Shown: positions 37,812 through 49,607, numbered from the stretch's first letter. The stretch: DNA of 64,000 bases from Picosynechococcus sp. PCC 7003 (GCF_001693255.1 NZ_CP016474.1:1940661-2004660); one strand, 5' to 3'. The notes: generated from the sequence alone by a model not told the origin. Made by a program: numbers and translations.

Positions 37812-38948
37812 TTATGCTTGGTCATTGACCGCTTTAATTTGAGAACTTAAGAGGCGGTCCATCCAATGTTCAAAAAATTCACGGTTTGCCTGTCGCTCGG
37901 CGAGGGTTTTGGGTTCTAAGCCGTGGGGAGCGAGACCCATTAAGGCCGCACTGGTCACGCAGAACATTGACTTTTGGAAGGTTTGGCAAATTTTGACCCG
38001 TAGATCCTGTTCTTTTCGCAGGGTGTGCATATAAAAATCCCAGAGATAATCGGGCAAAAAGTGGCGCATATCTTGCATCAACAAGGTCGGCGGAATCCCC
38101 GATCCCCCAATGGGTAAGGGGTCGGCATAAAGAGCGCCGTAGGTAAAAACACCTTGTTCGGCAGGGACTTGGGCAGCCTGGGCATTGTAGGAGATGGTGC
38201 CAGCAAAGGGGGTACCCCGGAAGAAAATAGCTTCTACATAGGGGACAGCGGTATCCATGAGGAAGGTTAAACCAGCAGATTCTGGAATCAATTCATACAC
38301 TTCCCCTTTGATTTCCACTTTGTAGGTGATGGGACGGCTAGCATCGGCCACTAATCCGGCTAGGACGTGGTTGGTGACGTCAGCGGTGGTTTTGATTTCG
38401 CCGGCATCGTAGCGATCGCTCAGGTCAAGGAACATATCACTCATGACGCGCCAGAACTGTCCCAAGCCTGTGTAGTAGGCCATTTGGCGGGTTTGCTCCA
38501 GGAGAAAATCTGGGAAGAGTTTATTCAGGCCCAACATGAAGAGATTATTTTTCCAGCGGGCGGCGATCGCCTTTTTCGCAGCAGCAATAAATTCTGGGGT
38601 GTCGAGGTAGGCATCTAACCCCCCACCACCATGCCAGAACATCGACTTCATGCAATATTCCGCATATTCAAAATTAATCCGGTTGTGCCACCAATGTTTC
38701 AGGAGGCGATCGCCCGTTAATTGGCCGTTGAAATACTTAAAAAAGGGAAAGACATTGAGAAATTGCGATTCGGCCACATAGTTCAGATTATTCGAGTAGG
38801 CATCTAACACCACCCCGTAACTCTTGAGGATGCCCACCACTTCCATCACATTTTGATCGCTATCTTCAAGCATCGGTAAACCCTGCTCAAGGCGATGAAT
38901 AAAAGGGGCGAGGGGATGCCGCGAAGGCTCTAAAACAGCAGTGACCAT
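37812..38948 (-). CDS. cupB: CO2 hydration protein CupB (ChpX)
   Basis: 378 residues of the Chp/Cup family. These proteins, bound to the specialised NDH-1 complex, turn CO2 into bicarbonate on the cytoplasmic side of the thylakoid. Conserved segments: SQFLNVFPFFKYFNGQLTGD, LLKHWWHNRINFEYAEYCMK, MFWHGGGGLDAYLD and MQDMRHFLPDYLWDFY, rich in His and Trp. The length (CupA forms are longer) and linkage to ndhF/ndhD without cupS point to the constitutive CupB form. It is 30 bases after ndhD4 in the same operon. Confidence 0.88.
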   Translation of the reverse strand: MVTAVLEPSRHPLAPFIHRLEQGLPMLEDSDQNVMEVVGILKSYGVVLDAYSNNLNYVAESQFLNVFPFFKYFNGQLTGDRLLKHWWHNRINFEYAEYCMKSMFWHGGGGLDAYLDTPEFIAAAKKAIAARWKNNLFMLGLNKLFPDFLLEQTRQMAYYTGLGQFWRVMSDMFLDLSDRYDAGEIKTTADVTNHVLAGLVADASRPITYKVEIKGEVYELIPESAGLTFLMDTAVPYVEAIFFRGTPFAGTISYNAQAAQVPAEQGVFTYGALYADPLPIGGSGIPPTLLMQDMRHFLPDYLWDFYMHTLRKEQDLRVKICQTFQKSMFCVTSAALMGLAPHGLEPKTLAERQANREFFEHWMDRLLSSQIKAVNDQA

Positions 38949-38978
38949 ATTTATTCCACAATTCTTAAACGTTTACTT

Positions 38979-40460
38979 TTACTTTAAAGAAATTTCAACA
39001 ACCGTTGGGGATGACACGAGGGCGGCGGTGTCGATCTCACTCCAGCGCACCAACCACTGGGGCTGTAACCCAAAGACGAACAGCAATATCACTAACATAA
39101 CCGCCGGAAACTGCTCCGCCCAATTGACCGGGGCCATATTCGTCAGTTCTGGGGTCAGACGACCAAAAAAGACCTTATTAATCATCAGCAGAAAATACAC
39201 CGCCGTTAGGCCTGTCCCCACCATACACAGCAGGGTCGCCACTGGATACACCGGAAAGCTGCCCCGGAAAATCAGAAATTCAGCAATAAAACCCGCCATC
39301 CCCGGTAAACCGGCACTGGCCATGACCCCCAGGATCATTAAACTACCCGTCAAAGGCAGACCCCGTTCTGGGGTGAGGAGTCCCCGTAGGTAATCGACGT
39401 CCCGACTGCCCGTTTTTTTGTAGACAATGCCCACCAACAAAAAGAGCAAACCAGAAATTAAACCATGGCTAACCATTTGAATTTCTGCTGCCGCCAAACT
39501 TAAGGGGGTTGCCGCCGCTGCCGCCAGCAAAATAAACGCCATGTGGGCAATGGAGGAGTAAGCCACCACTTTTTTCATGTCTTTTTGGGCGATCGCACAG
39601 GAAGCCCCATACAACGCACTGATCGCCGCCCAGATCGCCAACCAAGGCGCAACGACAGCCCAAGCCATGGGAAATAGGCCAATTCCAAACTTCAACAGAC
39701 CATAGGTCCCAAGCTTAAGGAGCACCCCCGCTAAAATTACCGACACAGGGGTAGACGCTTCAACATGGGCATCCGGGAGCCAAGTATGGAAAGGAAGAAA
39801 CGGAATTTTGATCCCAAACCCCACCAAAATGCCGCCGAGGAGAATGAGTTGGGTCGTCAGGGGCAGGAGATCACTTTGGAGGGCACTGTAGGCAAAGGTA
39901 TTAGATTCTGTAAGGAAAGCCAGACCCAGGAAAGAAGCCAGAATCAAAATCCCGGAAACTGCCGTGTAGAGCAAAAACTTAATGGCGGCGTAGCCCCGGT
40001 TTTTTCCGCCCCAAATCGCAATGAGAAAATATAGGGGGATAATCTCAATTTCGTAGAACAGAAAAAAGAGCAGCACATCCTGGGCTAGAAACGCGCCATT
40101 GACACTCGCCTGTAAGATCAAAAACAGAGCGTAATAAAAGCGGGGACGGTGCAAATCCTTCGGGCTAATCCAGAGGGCCACCAGGGTTAGCAAGGCATTG
40201 AGGGCAAGGAGGGGCAACGATAGACCGTCAACGCCGAGATCGTAGTTCAGGCCCAACCACTCGATCCAAGGGTAATGTTCGACAAATTGGAGGCCGGCGA
40301 TCGCCACATCGTAATGGAGCCCCAGCCAAGCTGTCCAAGCAAAAACGAGGGCAGCCACTCCCAGGGCCATCGTCCGGGAAAACTGACTTTTTTCTCCCTG
40401 AGGGAGTATCGCCACCAACAGGGCCCCAACCAAGGGCAGCCAAATTAAGGCACTCAGCAT
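38979..40460 (-). CDS. ndhD4: NDH-1 subunit NdhD4 (CO2-uptake type)
   Basis: 493 residues with about 14 transmembrane helices. It is a proton-pumping antiporter-like subunit of the NuoM/MrpD class. Marks: YDLGVDGLSLPLLALN, FFLFYEIEIIPLYFLIAIWG with the conserved Glu, LPFHTWLPDAHVEASTPVSV, YSSIAHMAFILL and GLPGMAGFIAEFLIF. Placement between ndhF and cupB identifies it as the variant in the NDH-1 CO2-hydrating complex, not respiratory NdhD1. The number 4 follows from the cupB call. Confidence 0.9.
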   Translation of the reverse strand: MLSALIWLPLVGALLVAILPQGEKSQFSRTMALGVAALVFAWTAWLGLHYDVAIAGLQFVEHYPWIEWLGLNYDLGVDGLSLPLLALNALLTLVALWISPKDLHRPRFYYALFLILQASVNGAFLAQDVLLFFLFYEIEIIPLYFLIAIWGGKNRGYAAIKFLLYTAVSGILILASFLGLAFLTESNTFAYSALQSDLLPLTTQLILLGGILVGFGIKIPFLPFHTWLPDAHVEASTPVSVILAGVLLKLGTYGLLKFGIGLFPMAWAVVAPWLAIWAAISALYGASCAIAQKDMKKVVAYSSIAHMAFILLAAAAATPLSLAAAEIQMVSHGLISGLLFLLVGIVYKKTGSRDVDYLRGLLTPERGLPLTGSLMILGVMASAGLPGMAGFIAEFLIFRGSFPVYPVATLLCMVGTGLTAVYFLLMINKVFFGRLTPELTNMAPVNWAEQFPAVMLVILLFVFGLQPQWLVRWSEIDTAALVSSPTVVEISLK

Positions 40461-40514
40461 TCTTTCCTCCGAAATTCACAAAAAAGCAGATTGAACAACA
40501 AAGGGGGAGACTCC

Positions 40515-42413
40515 TTAGGCTAACTGGTCTGACCAAAAATCCGTAATAATCGTCCATTGACCCGTGGCCATAAACCAAACTAAGCCGAGGATCATCCCTA
40601 AAACGATCGTCAAAACATAGAATTGAGACTGTCCCGAAACGTTGTAGCGTAGGGCACTGCCGCTAAAAAGCGTTGCTAGACCTGTCAAGTTAACGAAGCC
40701 ATCCACAATGTAGCGATCAAACCAAGCAGCGAGTTTTGAAAGGGTTGTGACCAGCCAAACCACCGTCACGTTGTAAATGCGGTCAATGTAAAAATCGTAG
40801 GCCAACAAATCTTGTATGAAGCGCAAATAAAACTGGCGGGGACGGCTCAGGGAATGATTCAAAGTAATTGTCAGACCTGCAATTACTCCGAGGGCACCTG
40901 CGATCACTAATGCGGGCAGTGCTAAGGTGACGATTAGTGGCCGTTCGGCAAGGGGCCGCAGGGATGGGTTAAAGAGCAATTGCCATTGGTGCAAAAAGAA
41001 GGGCACCATCAGGGTCATCAGGATCAAACTCACCATGGGTACGGCCATTTGCCAGACCACTTCAGGCGATCGCCGCGTTTTTGGCTTGGGGGCCCCCAGG
41101 AAAACAGAACGAAAAACCCTAGTCAAATTAAAGCTAGAGCAGAAGTTCACCGCCACGAGGAGCAGCACTAACCACGGAGGCGTATCCCAAAAACCATCGA
41201 CCCAACGGCGCATCGTCCAAAAAGTCCCCAGGGGAAAGAGGCACACAAGCCCCGCAGACCCCACCACAAAAGCACTGGTGGTTGCGGGCATCCGCGACCA
41301 GAGACCCCCCATTTCCGTAATATTTTGGCCGTGGGTATTGAGAATGACTGCGCCAATGCTCATAAATAGTAAGGCTTTGGCGATCGCATGGGTCAGCAAG
41401 AGCAACAGGGCAATATCGACTTGATCTAAACCAACCGCAATAAATACCAAACCGAGGTAAGCACTGGTGGAATGGGATAAGGCCCGCTTAATATCAATTT
41501 GGGCCAGGGCCACCAACGAAGCCCCTACCGTTGTTAGAGTACCGACAATGATCAAAGCATCGGAGGTGATCGGCGTAATCGTAAAGACCGGCTCCATTTT
41601 GAGCAGCACATAGGCCCCCGCAGAAACCACCACCGAGTTACGAATAATCCCCGCTGGATTTGGCCCTTCCATCGCTTCATCAAGCCAGAGATTCAACGGA
41701 AATTGGGCACATTTACCAATCGGCCCAGCAATGAGCGCGAGGCCCACGAGACTCGCTTCCCAGGGGGGTAGGGGAGGATTTGCCGCCCAAGTCTCTAGTT
41801 CACTAAAAGTTAGCCCCGTACCATAACTAGATAAAGCAACAATGCCCATTAAGAGCAAAATATCGCCGACCCGTTTGGTCAAAAAAGCGTCCCTAGCTGC
41901 TGTCACGACGAGGGGTTGGGCATACCAAAAACCAACCAATAAATAAGTAGAAAGGGTTAATACTTCCAACAGGCCATAGCTCAAGAGCAACGAGTCACTA
42001 ATGGCCAAACCCGATAGGGCCGCCTCAAAGAAACCCATCAAGCCATAGAAGCGCGCAATAGACCAATCCTTTTCGAGATACCCTAGGCCGTAGAGTTGGG
42101 CCATGAAACAAATGCCAGTGACCAGTTCCATTGCCCCGAGGTTAACCGGAGAAATTTCAATGACGAGGGAAAGGTTTAGATCCGCAACCTGGAGCCACTC
42201 CAGTGATAGTTGTTGGGGCGGCATGTTCCAAAGGGAAGCGAAGGCGAAGGAACCATGCAAAAGACCCAAAAAGGTCATGATCAGGTTGAGATAGGCGGCA
42301 GGTCGAGGCCCGGTGCGCCGAATTAACCCGAGGGACCAAGGTAAGGTCAAGAGCGCCCCCGTAATTCCGTAGACTGGGATCAGCCATACGCTTTGTAGAA
42401 GAAATTCACTCAT
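40515..42413 (-). CDS. ndhF4: NDH-1 subunit NdhF4 (CO2-uptake type)
   Basis: 632 residues, NuoL/MrpA-like, first gene of the ndhF4-ndhD4-cupB operon. About 15 helices. Marks: LLSYGLLEVLTLSTYLLVGF, AQFPLNLWLDEAMEGPNPAG, LAQIDIKRALSHSTSAYLGL and the late YDFYIDRIYNVTVVWLVTTL. LWLDEAMEGP is the CO2-type variant of the usual LWLPDAMEGP motif in NdhF1. The gene is divergent from the carboxysome operon, with about 790 bp between start codons. Confidence 0.9.
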   Translation of the reverse strand: MSEFLLQSVWLIPVYGITGALLTLPWSLGLIRRTGPRPAAYLNLIMTFLGLLHGSFAFASLWNMPPQQLSLEWLQVADLNLSLVIEISPVNLGAMELVTGICFMAQLYGLGYLEKDWSIARFYGLMGFFEAALSGLAISDSLLLSYGLLEVLTLSTYLLVGFWYAQPLVVTAARDAFLTKRVGDILLLMGIVALSSYGTGLTFSELETWAANPPLPPWEASLVGLALIAGPIGKCAQFPLNLWLDEAMEGPNPAGIIRNSVVVSAGAYVLLKMEPVFTITPITSDALIIVGTLTTVGASLVALAQIDIKRALSHSTSAYLGLVFIAVGLDQVDIALLLLLTHAIAKALLFMSIGAVILNTHGQNITEMGGLWSRMPATTSAFVVGSAGLVCLFPLGTFWTMRRWVDGFWDTPPWLVLLLVAVNFCSSFNLTRVFRSVFLGAPKPKTRRSPEVVWQMAVPMVSLILMTLMVPFFLHQWQLLFNPSLRPLAERPLIVTLALPALVIAGALGVIAGLTITLNHSLSRPRQFYLRFIQDLLAYDFYIDRIYNVTVVWLVTTLSKLAAWFDRYIVDGFVNLTGLATLFSGSALRYNVSGQSQFYVLTIVLGMILGLVWFMATGQWTIITDFWSDQLA

Positions 42414-43201
42414 GGAGGGTGTCTAGAGAATCAAAACAGAAAGTGGGTTGGCATTGGGTGGATTGGCCAGAAAATATCTTATCTTGTCAGTCTGCAGTCT
42501 TTGTAAGAGAGTGTAATCGATTAGATGGCCATTTCCCAAAGGTTTGAGGCTTTTTTGTGGTGATAGCGATGCTTAATTGACATGGCGTTAAGAAATAATA
42601 ATTTGGCGATCGCCTCTTATGATTCCATTAATTATTAAGTCGACATTTGACACTCCCCTTGCCTAGTGATTTTAATTCTAGACCTCAGTGAGGTGCCTCG
42701 GATGGGAGGTATTCTTGGTGGGGCCAGGGGGGGCGATCGCCTGCGGGAATTAGAAGTGTTAAAGTTGCTCTTCTCCGCAATCGTGTAACAAATCGTTTAG
42801 ATACACTCCAACAGGCGATCGCCTTCATTCAGCAGCAAAAAGCTTAGTCTTCTAACCTTTGGGCAACTTTCTTTGAAAACCACTGCTTATTTTAACGATG
42901 AAGCATTGACTCTACTTAACCTTGGTATTACGAAATATCATTGCAGTTTATGTTGTCAAAGGTGCCATTGTTGCTTATGCTCTTCATAGCTTGCCAAAAT
43001 CAAAATTAGTAACAAACGCGATTCCTGGCGATCGCCTTGTCCACTATAAAGCCTGTAAAGGATCCCAACCCCTGCGCAGAGGCAAGTGGTCGGTCTTATG
43101 CCGCTTCCGTTACCCCAACTAGAAGCAGACCAAATTCCCAGGGGGACGCCTGTTCCTTAGTATTTTTAAGACATTAAGCTTGATAAGCGAGGATAAATTA
43201 G
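42414..43201. other. Intergenic region between ndhF4 and the ccm operon
   Basis: 788 bases that must hold two divergent promoters. I see no complete gene. A minus-strand start codon is flanked by AT-rich DNA, and two HIP1 sites occur at about 42604 and 42733. A start-less plus-strand frame at 42692-42847 (ends VTNRLDTLQQAIAFIQQQKA) may be a gene remnant. A 66-codon frame at 42922 starts with TTG and looks like chance. I could not point to -10/-35 boxes with confidence. Confidence 0.6.
42692..42847 (+). pseudogene. Possible C-terminal remnant of a lost gene
   Basis: The frame has no start codon and is preceded by TGA (42689-42691). Its second half reads GIRSVKVALLRNRVTN, then RLDTLQQAIAFIQQQKA before a TAG stop, a pattern like the last helix of a larger enzyme. 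I cannot assign a family. It could be chance, since the HIP1 site GGCGATCGCC contributes part of the helix-like stretch. Confidence 0.25.
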
Positions 43202-43513
43202 ATGCCTATTGCAGTTGGAATGATTGAAACCCGCGGTTTCCCCGCAGTTGTAGAAGCTGCTGACGCGATGGTAAAAGCCGCCCGTGTAACCCTCGTTGGT
43301 TACGAAAAAATCGGTAGTGGCCGCGTTACTGTGATTGTCCGTGGTGATGTTTCTGAAGTCCAAGCCTCCGTTTCCGCTGGCATTGAGAGCGCTAACCGTG
43401 TCAATGGTGGTGAAGTGCTTTCGACCCACATCATCGCCCGTCCCCACGAGAACCTCGAATACGTCTTGCCGATTCGCTACACCGAAGAAGTAGAACAATT
43501 CAGAACCTATTAA
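43202..43513 (+). CDS. ccmK2: Carboxysome shell hexamer protein CcmK2
   Basis: 103 residues, single BMC domain. It forms the flat hexamers of the carboxysome shell facets. Seen: [20 protein letters not shown], the pore loop [15 protein letters not shown] and [13 protein letters not shown]. It is the first gene of the ccm operon. The C-terminus ends soon after [11 protein letters not shown], the short form known for CcmK2; the next gene has the longer tail. Confidence 0.96.
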   Translation: MPIAVGMIETRGFPAVVEAADAMVKAARVTLVGYEKIGSGRVTVIVRGDVSEVQASVSAGIESANRVNGGEVLSTHIIARPHENLEYVLPIRYTEEVEQFRTY

Positions 43514-43610
43514 CCCTGGGACAGAGGGGCGATCGCCATTATTTTTAAGGTCACGCATCCTCTGTTATGTCCAAAGCCTATTTAATTAAAAGCAAGAGGA
43601 GAAAAACTCA

Positions 43611-43949
43611 ATGTCTATTGCAGTCGGAATGGTAGAAACCCTCGGTTTCCCCGCAGTTGTAGAAGCTGCTGACGCGATGGTAAAAGCCGCCCGCGTCACC
43701 CTCGTTGGTTACGAAAAAATCGGTAGTGGCCGCGTTACCGTGATTGTCCGTGGTGATGTTTCTGAAGTCCAAGCCTCCGTTTCTGCCGGTACTGAGAACG
43801 TCAGCCGCGTTAACGGTGGTCAAGTGCTTTCGACCCACATCATCGCCCGTCCCCACGAGAACCTCGAATACGTTCTGCCGATCCGGTACACCGAAGCCAT
43901 AGAGCAGTTTCGTGAAAGCGTGAATCCCCAACCTCTGAGAAGAGTGTAA
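43611..43949 (+). CDS. ccmK1: Carboxysome shell hexamer protein CcmK1
   Basis: 112 residues, single BMC domain, almost identical to CcmK2 up to residue 90 and then with a longer basic tail ([14 protein letters not shown]). That tail distinguishes CcmK1 in Synechocystis-type operons. It is a major shell hexamer. AGAGGAG lies about 10 bases before the ATG. The DNA of the two ccmK genes is also nearly identical, see findings. Confidence 0.96.
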   Translation: MSIAVGMVETLGFPAVVEAADAMVKAARVTLVGYEKIGSGRVTVIVRGDVSEVQASVSAGTENVSRVNGGQVLSTHIIARPHENLEYVLPIRYTEAIEQFRESVNPQPLRRV

Positions 43950-43983
43950 TTTTTTAATAAAAAAATTTTAGTTATAAATTTTC

Positions 43984-44283
43984 ATGCAAATTGCCAAAGT
44001 ACGTGGCACTGTCGTCAGCACCTACAAAGCAGAAAGCCTCCGGGGAATTAAATTTTTGCTCGTTCAATTTATCGATGAACAGGGTCAGCCTCTTCCTAAA
44101 TACGAAGTGGCAGGAGACCTCGTGGGTGCCGGCGTCAATGAATGGGTTTTGGTCAGTCGCGGTGGTGCTGCCCGTACGGAGACGGGAATGGAAAAAAGAC
44201 CCCTAGATGCAATGGTCATCGGCATTATTGACACGGTCAACGTCGATAACCGTTCCCTTTACAGCAAGAAAGATGCAGGCTAA
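43984..44283 (+). CDS. ccmL: Carboxysome vertex pentamer CcmL
   Basis: 99 residues of the EutN/CcmL fold. It forms pentamers that close the twelve vertices of the icosahedral shell. MQIAKVRGTVVSTYKAESLR, then KFLLVQ, GAGVNEWVLVSRGGAAR and AMVIGIIDTV are the family pattern. It is 34 bases after ccmK1 and in the same operon. Confidence 0.97.
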   Translation: MQIAKVRGTVVSTYKAESLRGIKFLLVQFIDEQGQPLPKYEVAGDLVGAGVNEWVLVSRGGAARTETGMEKRPLDAMVIGIIDTVNVDNRSLYSKKDAG

Positions 44284-44414
44284 CCAGTCTAAACACTTTC
44301 TAGCCGGACTACCCAAAGTCAATGCGTGGCTCGTTTGGTAATCTCAAGCAATTTATGGCGGATGGTTAAAAGCTAGCGAGAGAAGCAATCAATGACATTG
44401 AGAGGAGGGATTAA

Positions 44415-46403
<1,989 letters not shown>

Positions 46404-46505
46404 GTTGTGTAACGCGACCATTTCGTGATGGGGGAGAAACTTGATGTCTATCCCCCAACCTTTACTCCACCTGTGATTAATTGAATCACTGTTGACAAAA
46501 TCATT

Positions 46506-47216
46506 GTGACTTTCCAGGCAATTACCCATCCAGATATTCAAATTAGTGGCGATGTAAGGATCCATCCCCGTGCGGTTATTGCCCCTGGTGTTATTCTGCA
46601 GGCAACCGAAGGTAGCTATTTGGCGATCGCCGCTGGTGCTTGCATTGGTGCAGGTGCGATCATCCAAGCCCATGGCGGTAACATCGAGATTCATACCGGG
46701 GCGATTATCGGGGCAGGTTGCCTGATCATTGGCCAATGTTCAGTGGGAGAAAATGCCTGCTTAGGCTATGGCTCTACCCTTTTCCAAACGGCGATCGCCG
46801 CAGCAGCAATTTTCCCGCCCCAAAGCCTCATTGGCGATCCGTCCCGCCAGGCAACCACAGCTCCCCACCAGGCCCAACCGCCCAAGCCCGCGAGCAAACC
46901 GACGGCCCAACCCCGCGATCCTTGGCAAGCAGAGGATACTGCCGACCAGACCGCTACAGCGTTTTCTCCACCAGGGCGATCGCCCACTAGCTCTGACCCC
47001 CATCGCCCTAATGTCCAGCCCCCACCAGAAGACGTACCGCCCCAAACCGAAGCTCCAAATACCGAAGTGATGCCGACGGTTCCGGAATCTAACCTCCCCG
47101 CAGAATCGGGCGAAAAAACACCAGTTGTCGGGCAAGTTTATATCAATCAACTATTAATGACCCTGTTCCCGCACCAAAATTCTCTCAACTCCCCAAACCA
47201 GCCAGATAAGTCCTAG
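46506..47216 (+). CDS. ccmN: Carboxysome adaptor CcmN
   Basis: 236 residues, GTG start at 46506 (VTFQAITHPDIQISG). Residues 1 to about 110 carry hexapeptide repeats of a beta-helix (VRIHPRAVIAPGVILQAT, GACIGAGAIIQAHGG), which bind CcmM. A long Pro/Gln/Thr-rich linker follows to about 205. The C-terminal amphipathic helix VYINQLLMTLFPHQ (about 211-224) is the encapsulation peptide that recruits the CcmK shell. It is the last gene of the ccm operon; rbcL follows after 470 bases. Confidence 0.93.
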   Translation: MTFQAITHPDIQISGDVRIHPRAVIAPGVILQATEGSYLAIAAGACIGAGAIIQAHGGNIEIHTGAIIGAGCLIIGQCSVGENACLGYGSTLFQTAIAAAAIFPPQSLIGDPSRQATTAPHQAQPPKPASKPTAQPRDPWQAEDTADQTATAFSPPGRSPTSSDPHRPNVQPPPEDVPPQTEAPNTEVMPTVPESNLPAESGEKTPVVGQVYINQLLMTLFPHQNSLNSPNQPDKS

Positions 47217-47688
47217 CTCCACAAAACTCTGATGATTTCTTGAGTAAAAATTAAATGTTTAAAGTTCTTAAAGGAGATTGTTGAGAAACATAAATACTTA
47301 ATCTATCTCGCCTGAACTCCTTTCCTTCCTAAAGATCCCGACAGAAAACGGTTTTAGCCCAATGCCTCATTAGGTAGCACGGCTGAATTCGAGCGGGATT
47401 TTATGGCTTTTTTCGGTATTTTTCTAAGGGTAAAATAGGCCCATCAAACAGCATTAGAAATGCTAATCAGCCCAAAAAACAAAAGCAATCTTTTTTTGTT
47501 GCCAAAAGATAAAAATAAGTCGAGGCTGTGGTAACATATCCCACAGATTAAAGAAAGTCATAAGACTTGAATCTTCAGAATTTTAAAAAGCAGTTTTGCC
47601 AACGTAAGATTTTTGAAGTTTTCGACCAACAATACCGTTACTGGTATTCGTCTGTTAAAGATAAGCATTTTTGCTGGAGGAAAACCGC
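47217..47688. other. rbcL upstream region
   Basis: 472 bases, AT-rich, no gene. A TAACAT box at 47532-47537 lies inside an inverted repeat CTGTGG-N9-CCACAG. If it is the -10, the rbcL leader is about 145 bases. A ribosome site GGAGG precedes the ATG at 47689 by about nine bases. Confidence 0.5.
47526..47546. promoter_or_regulatory. Inverted repeat in the rbcL upstream region
   Basis: CTGTGG (47526-47531), nine bases TAACATATC, CCACAG (47541-47546). The arms pair perfectly. It overlaps a possible -10 box (TAACAT) and may be an operator for an RbcR/LysR-type or NtcA-like regulator, or an RNA hairpin. Identity of the factor is unknown. Confidence 0.45.
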
Positions 47689-49104
47689 ATGGTTCAGACC
47701 AAATCTGCTGGGTTTAAGGCTGGGGTACAGGATTATCGCCTGACCTACTACATGCCTGATTACACACCCAAGGATACCGATTTACTCGCTTGTTTCCGGA
47801 TGACTCCCCAACCCGGAGTTCCCCCTGAGGAGTGTGCTGCTGCTGTTGCGGCTGAGTCTTCTACTGGTACTTGGACCACTGTATGGACTGATGGTCTAAC
47901 GGATCTTGACCGCTACAAGGGTCGTTGCTACAACGTTGAGCCTGTACCTGGTGAAGATAATCAGTATTTTTGTTTTGTTGCTTATCCTCTTGATTTGTTT
48001 GAGGAAGGCTCCATTACTAATGTTCTGACTTCTTTGGTTGGTAACGTTTTTGGCTTTAAGGCGCTTCGCGCTCTTCGCCTCGAAGACATCCGTTTCCCTG
48101 TTGCCTTCATCAAGACTTGTCCTGGTAACCCCCACGGGATCACCGTAGAGCGTGACCTCCTCAACAAGTATGGTCGCCCTCTCTTGGGTTGTACGATTAA
48201 GCCGAAGCTCGGTCTGTCTGCAAAGAACTACGGTCGTGCGGTTTATGAGTGTCTCCGTGGTGGTCTTGACTTCACCAAAGATGACGAAAACATCAACTCT
48301 CAGCCTTTCATGCGTTGGCGCGATCGCTTCCTGTTCGTTCAAGAAGCGATTGAGAAAGCCCAAGCTGAAACCAACGAAGTTAAGGGTCACTACCTCAACG
48401 TCACTGCTGGTACTTGTGAAGAAATGCTTGAGCGTGCTGAGTTTGCCAAGGAAATTGGTACTCCCATCATCATGCATGACTTCATCACTGGTGGTTTCAC
48501 GGCGAACACTACCCTGTCTAAGTGGTGTCGTAAGAATGGTCTTCTCCTCCACATTCACCGGGCAATGCACGCGGTAATTGACCGTCAGAAGAACCACGGG
48601 ATTCACTTCCGGGTTCTCGCCAAGTGTCTCCGTCTCTCCGGTGGTGACCACCTCCACTCCGGTACCGTTGTAGGTAAACTCGAAGGCGATCGCGCAGCAA
48701 CCCTCGGTTTCGTAGACCTGATGCGTGAAGACTATGTAGAAGAAGATCGTTCTCGCGGTGTATTCTTCACCCAGGACTATGCTTCTCTCCCCGGCACCAT
48801 GCCTGTGGCTTCCGGTGGTATCCACGTATGGCACATGCCTGCCCTGGTTGAAATCTTCGGTGATGATTCCTGCCTCCAGTTTGGTGGTGGTACCCTCGGT
48901 CACCCCTGGGGTAACGCACCTGGTGCAACTGCAAACCGTGTTGCTCTTGAGGCTTGTGTTCAAGCCCGTAACGAAGGTCGTAGCCTGGCCCGTGAAGGTA
49001 ATGATGTCCTCCGTGAAGCAGGTAAGTGGTCTCCTGAATTGGCAGCGGCCCTCGACCTGTGGAAGGAAATCAAGTTCGAATTCGATACCGTTGACACTCT
49101 CTAA
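47689..49104 (+). CDS. rbcL: Ribulose-1,5-bisphosphate carboxylase large subunit, form IB
   Basis: 471 residues from the ATG at 47689 ([20 protein letters not shown]), with GGAGG nine bases upstream; an ATG 18 bases earlier is ignored. The active-site lysine lies in [16 protein letters not shown], the carbamylated lysine in [17 protein letters not shown], and loop 6 in [11 protein letters not shown]. All key residues are intact. Codon use is strongly biased (GGT, CGT, TCT), as expected for a very abundant protein. A 407-codon frame on the other strand is a shadow of this bias. Confidence 0.99.
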   Translation: MVQTKSAGFKAGVQDYRLTYYMPDYTPKDTDLLACFRMTPQPGVPPEECAAAVAAESSTGTWTTVWTDGLTDLDRYKGRCYNVEPVPGEDNQYFCFVAYPLDLFEEGSITNVLTSLVGNVFGFKALRALRLEDIRFPVAFIKTCPGNPHGITVERDLLNKYGRPLLGCTIKPKLGLSAKNYGRAVYECLRGGLDFTKDDENINSQPFMRWRDRFLFVQEAIEKAQAETNEVKGHYLNVTAGTCEEMLERAEFAKEIGTPIIMHDFITGGFTANTTLSKWCRKNGLLLHIHRAMHAVIDRQKNHGIHFRVLAKCLRLSGGDHLHSGTVVGKLEGDRAATLGFVDLMREDYVEEDRSRGVFFTQDYASLPGTMPVASGGIHVWHMPALVEIFGDDSCLQFGGGTLGHPWGNAPGATANRVALEACVQARNEGRSLAREGNDVLREAGKWSPELAAALDLWKEIKFEFDTVDTL

Positions 49105-49172
49105 GCTCCTGATGAGCATCAGTGAATGGGGAAGTTTGTCACAATCTACCTATTCACTGATGATTGCCTCCC

Positions 49173-49577
49173 ATGGAGTTTAAAAAAGTTGCGAAGGAAA
49201 CGGCTATCACTTTGCAGAGCTATTTGACCTACCAAGCGGTGCGTCTGATTAGTCAGCAGCTGAGTGAAACCAATCCTGGACAGGCGATTTGGCTAGGAGA
49301 GTTCTCTAAACGTCATCCAATTCAGGAAAGTGATCTTTACCTCGAAGCGATGATGGTAGAAAACAAAGAACTCGTCCTCAGAATTCTGACAGTGCGAGAA
49401 AACCTTGCAGAAGGCGTTCTGGAGTTTTTACCAGAAATGGTACTCAGCCAAATCAAGCAGTCCAATGGAAACCATCGCCGTTCTTTACTAGAGCGTTTAA
49501 CTCAAGTTGATTCTTCATCAACTGATCAGACTGAACCTGACCCTGGTAAGTCTGATACTTCAGAAGATTCTGAATAA
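49173..49577 (+). CDS. rbcX: Rubisco assembly chaperone RbcX
   Basis: 134 residues from the ATG at 49173; a TTG nine bases earlier is less likely. RbcX dimers clamp the C-terminal tail of folded RbcL and help form the L8 core. Seen: KETAITLQSYLTYQAVRLIS and HPIQESDLYLEAMMVEN, helices that line the tail-binding groove. The last 35 residues are acidic and Ser/Thr-rich, probably disordered. It lies between rbcL and rbcS in one operon. Confidence 0.97.
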   Translation: MEFKKVAKETAITLQSYLTYQAVRLISQQLSETNPGQAIWLGEFSKRHPIQESDLYLEAMMVENKELVLRILTVRENLAEGVLEFLPEMVLSQIKQSNGNHRRSLLERLTQVDSSSTDQTEPDPGKSDTSEDSE

Positions 49578-49607
49578 ACTTTGATCCGATAAAGAGGACA
49601 TAAATCA

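Noticed and set aside
42922-43122. 66-codon frame before ccmK2
   Set aside because: TTG start, no Shine-Dalgarno sequence, no recognisable pattern.
46761-47150. 129-codon frame antisense to ccmN
   Set aside because: Trp/Arg/Gly-rich mirror of the Pro/Gln-rich ccmN linker.
47896-49119. 407-codon frame antisense to rbcL
   Set aside because: It mirrors the strong codon bias of rbcL (few TAA/TAG on the opposite strand), has low-complexity Thr/Val/Glu composition and no family.
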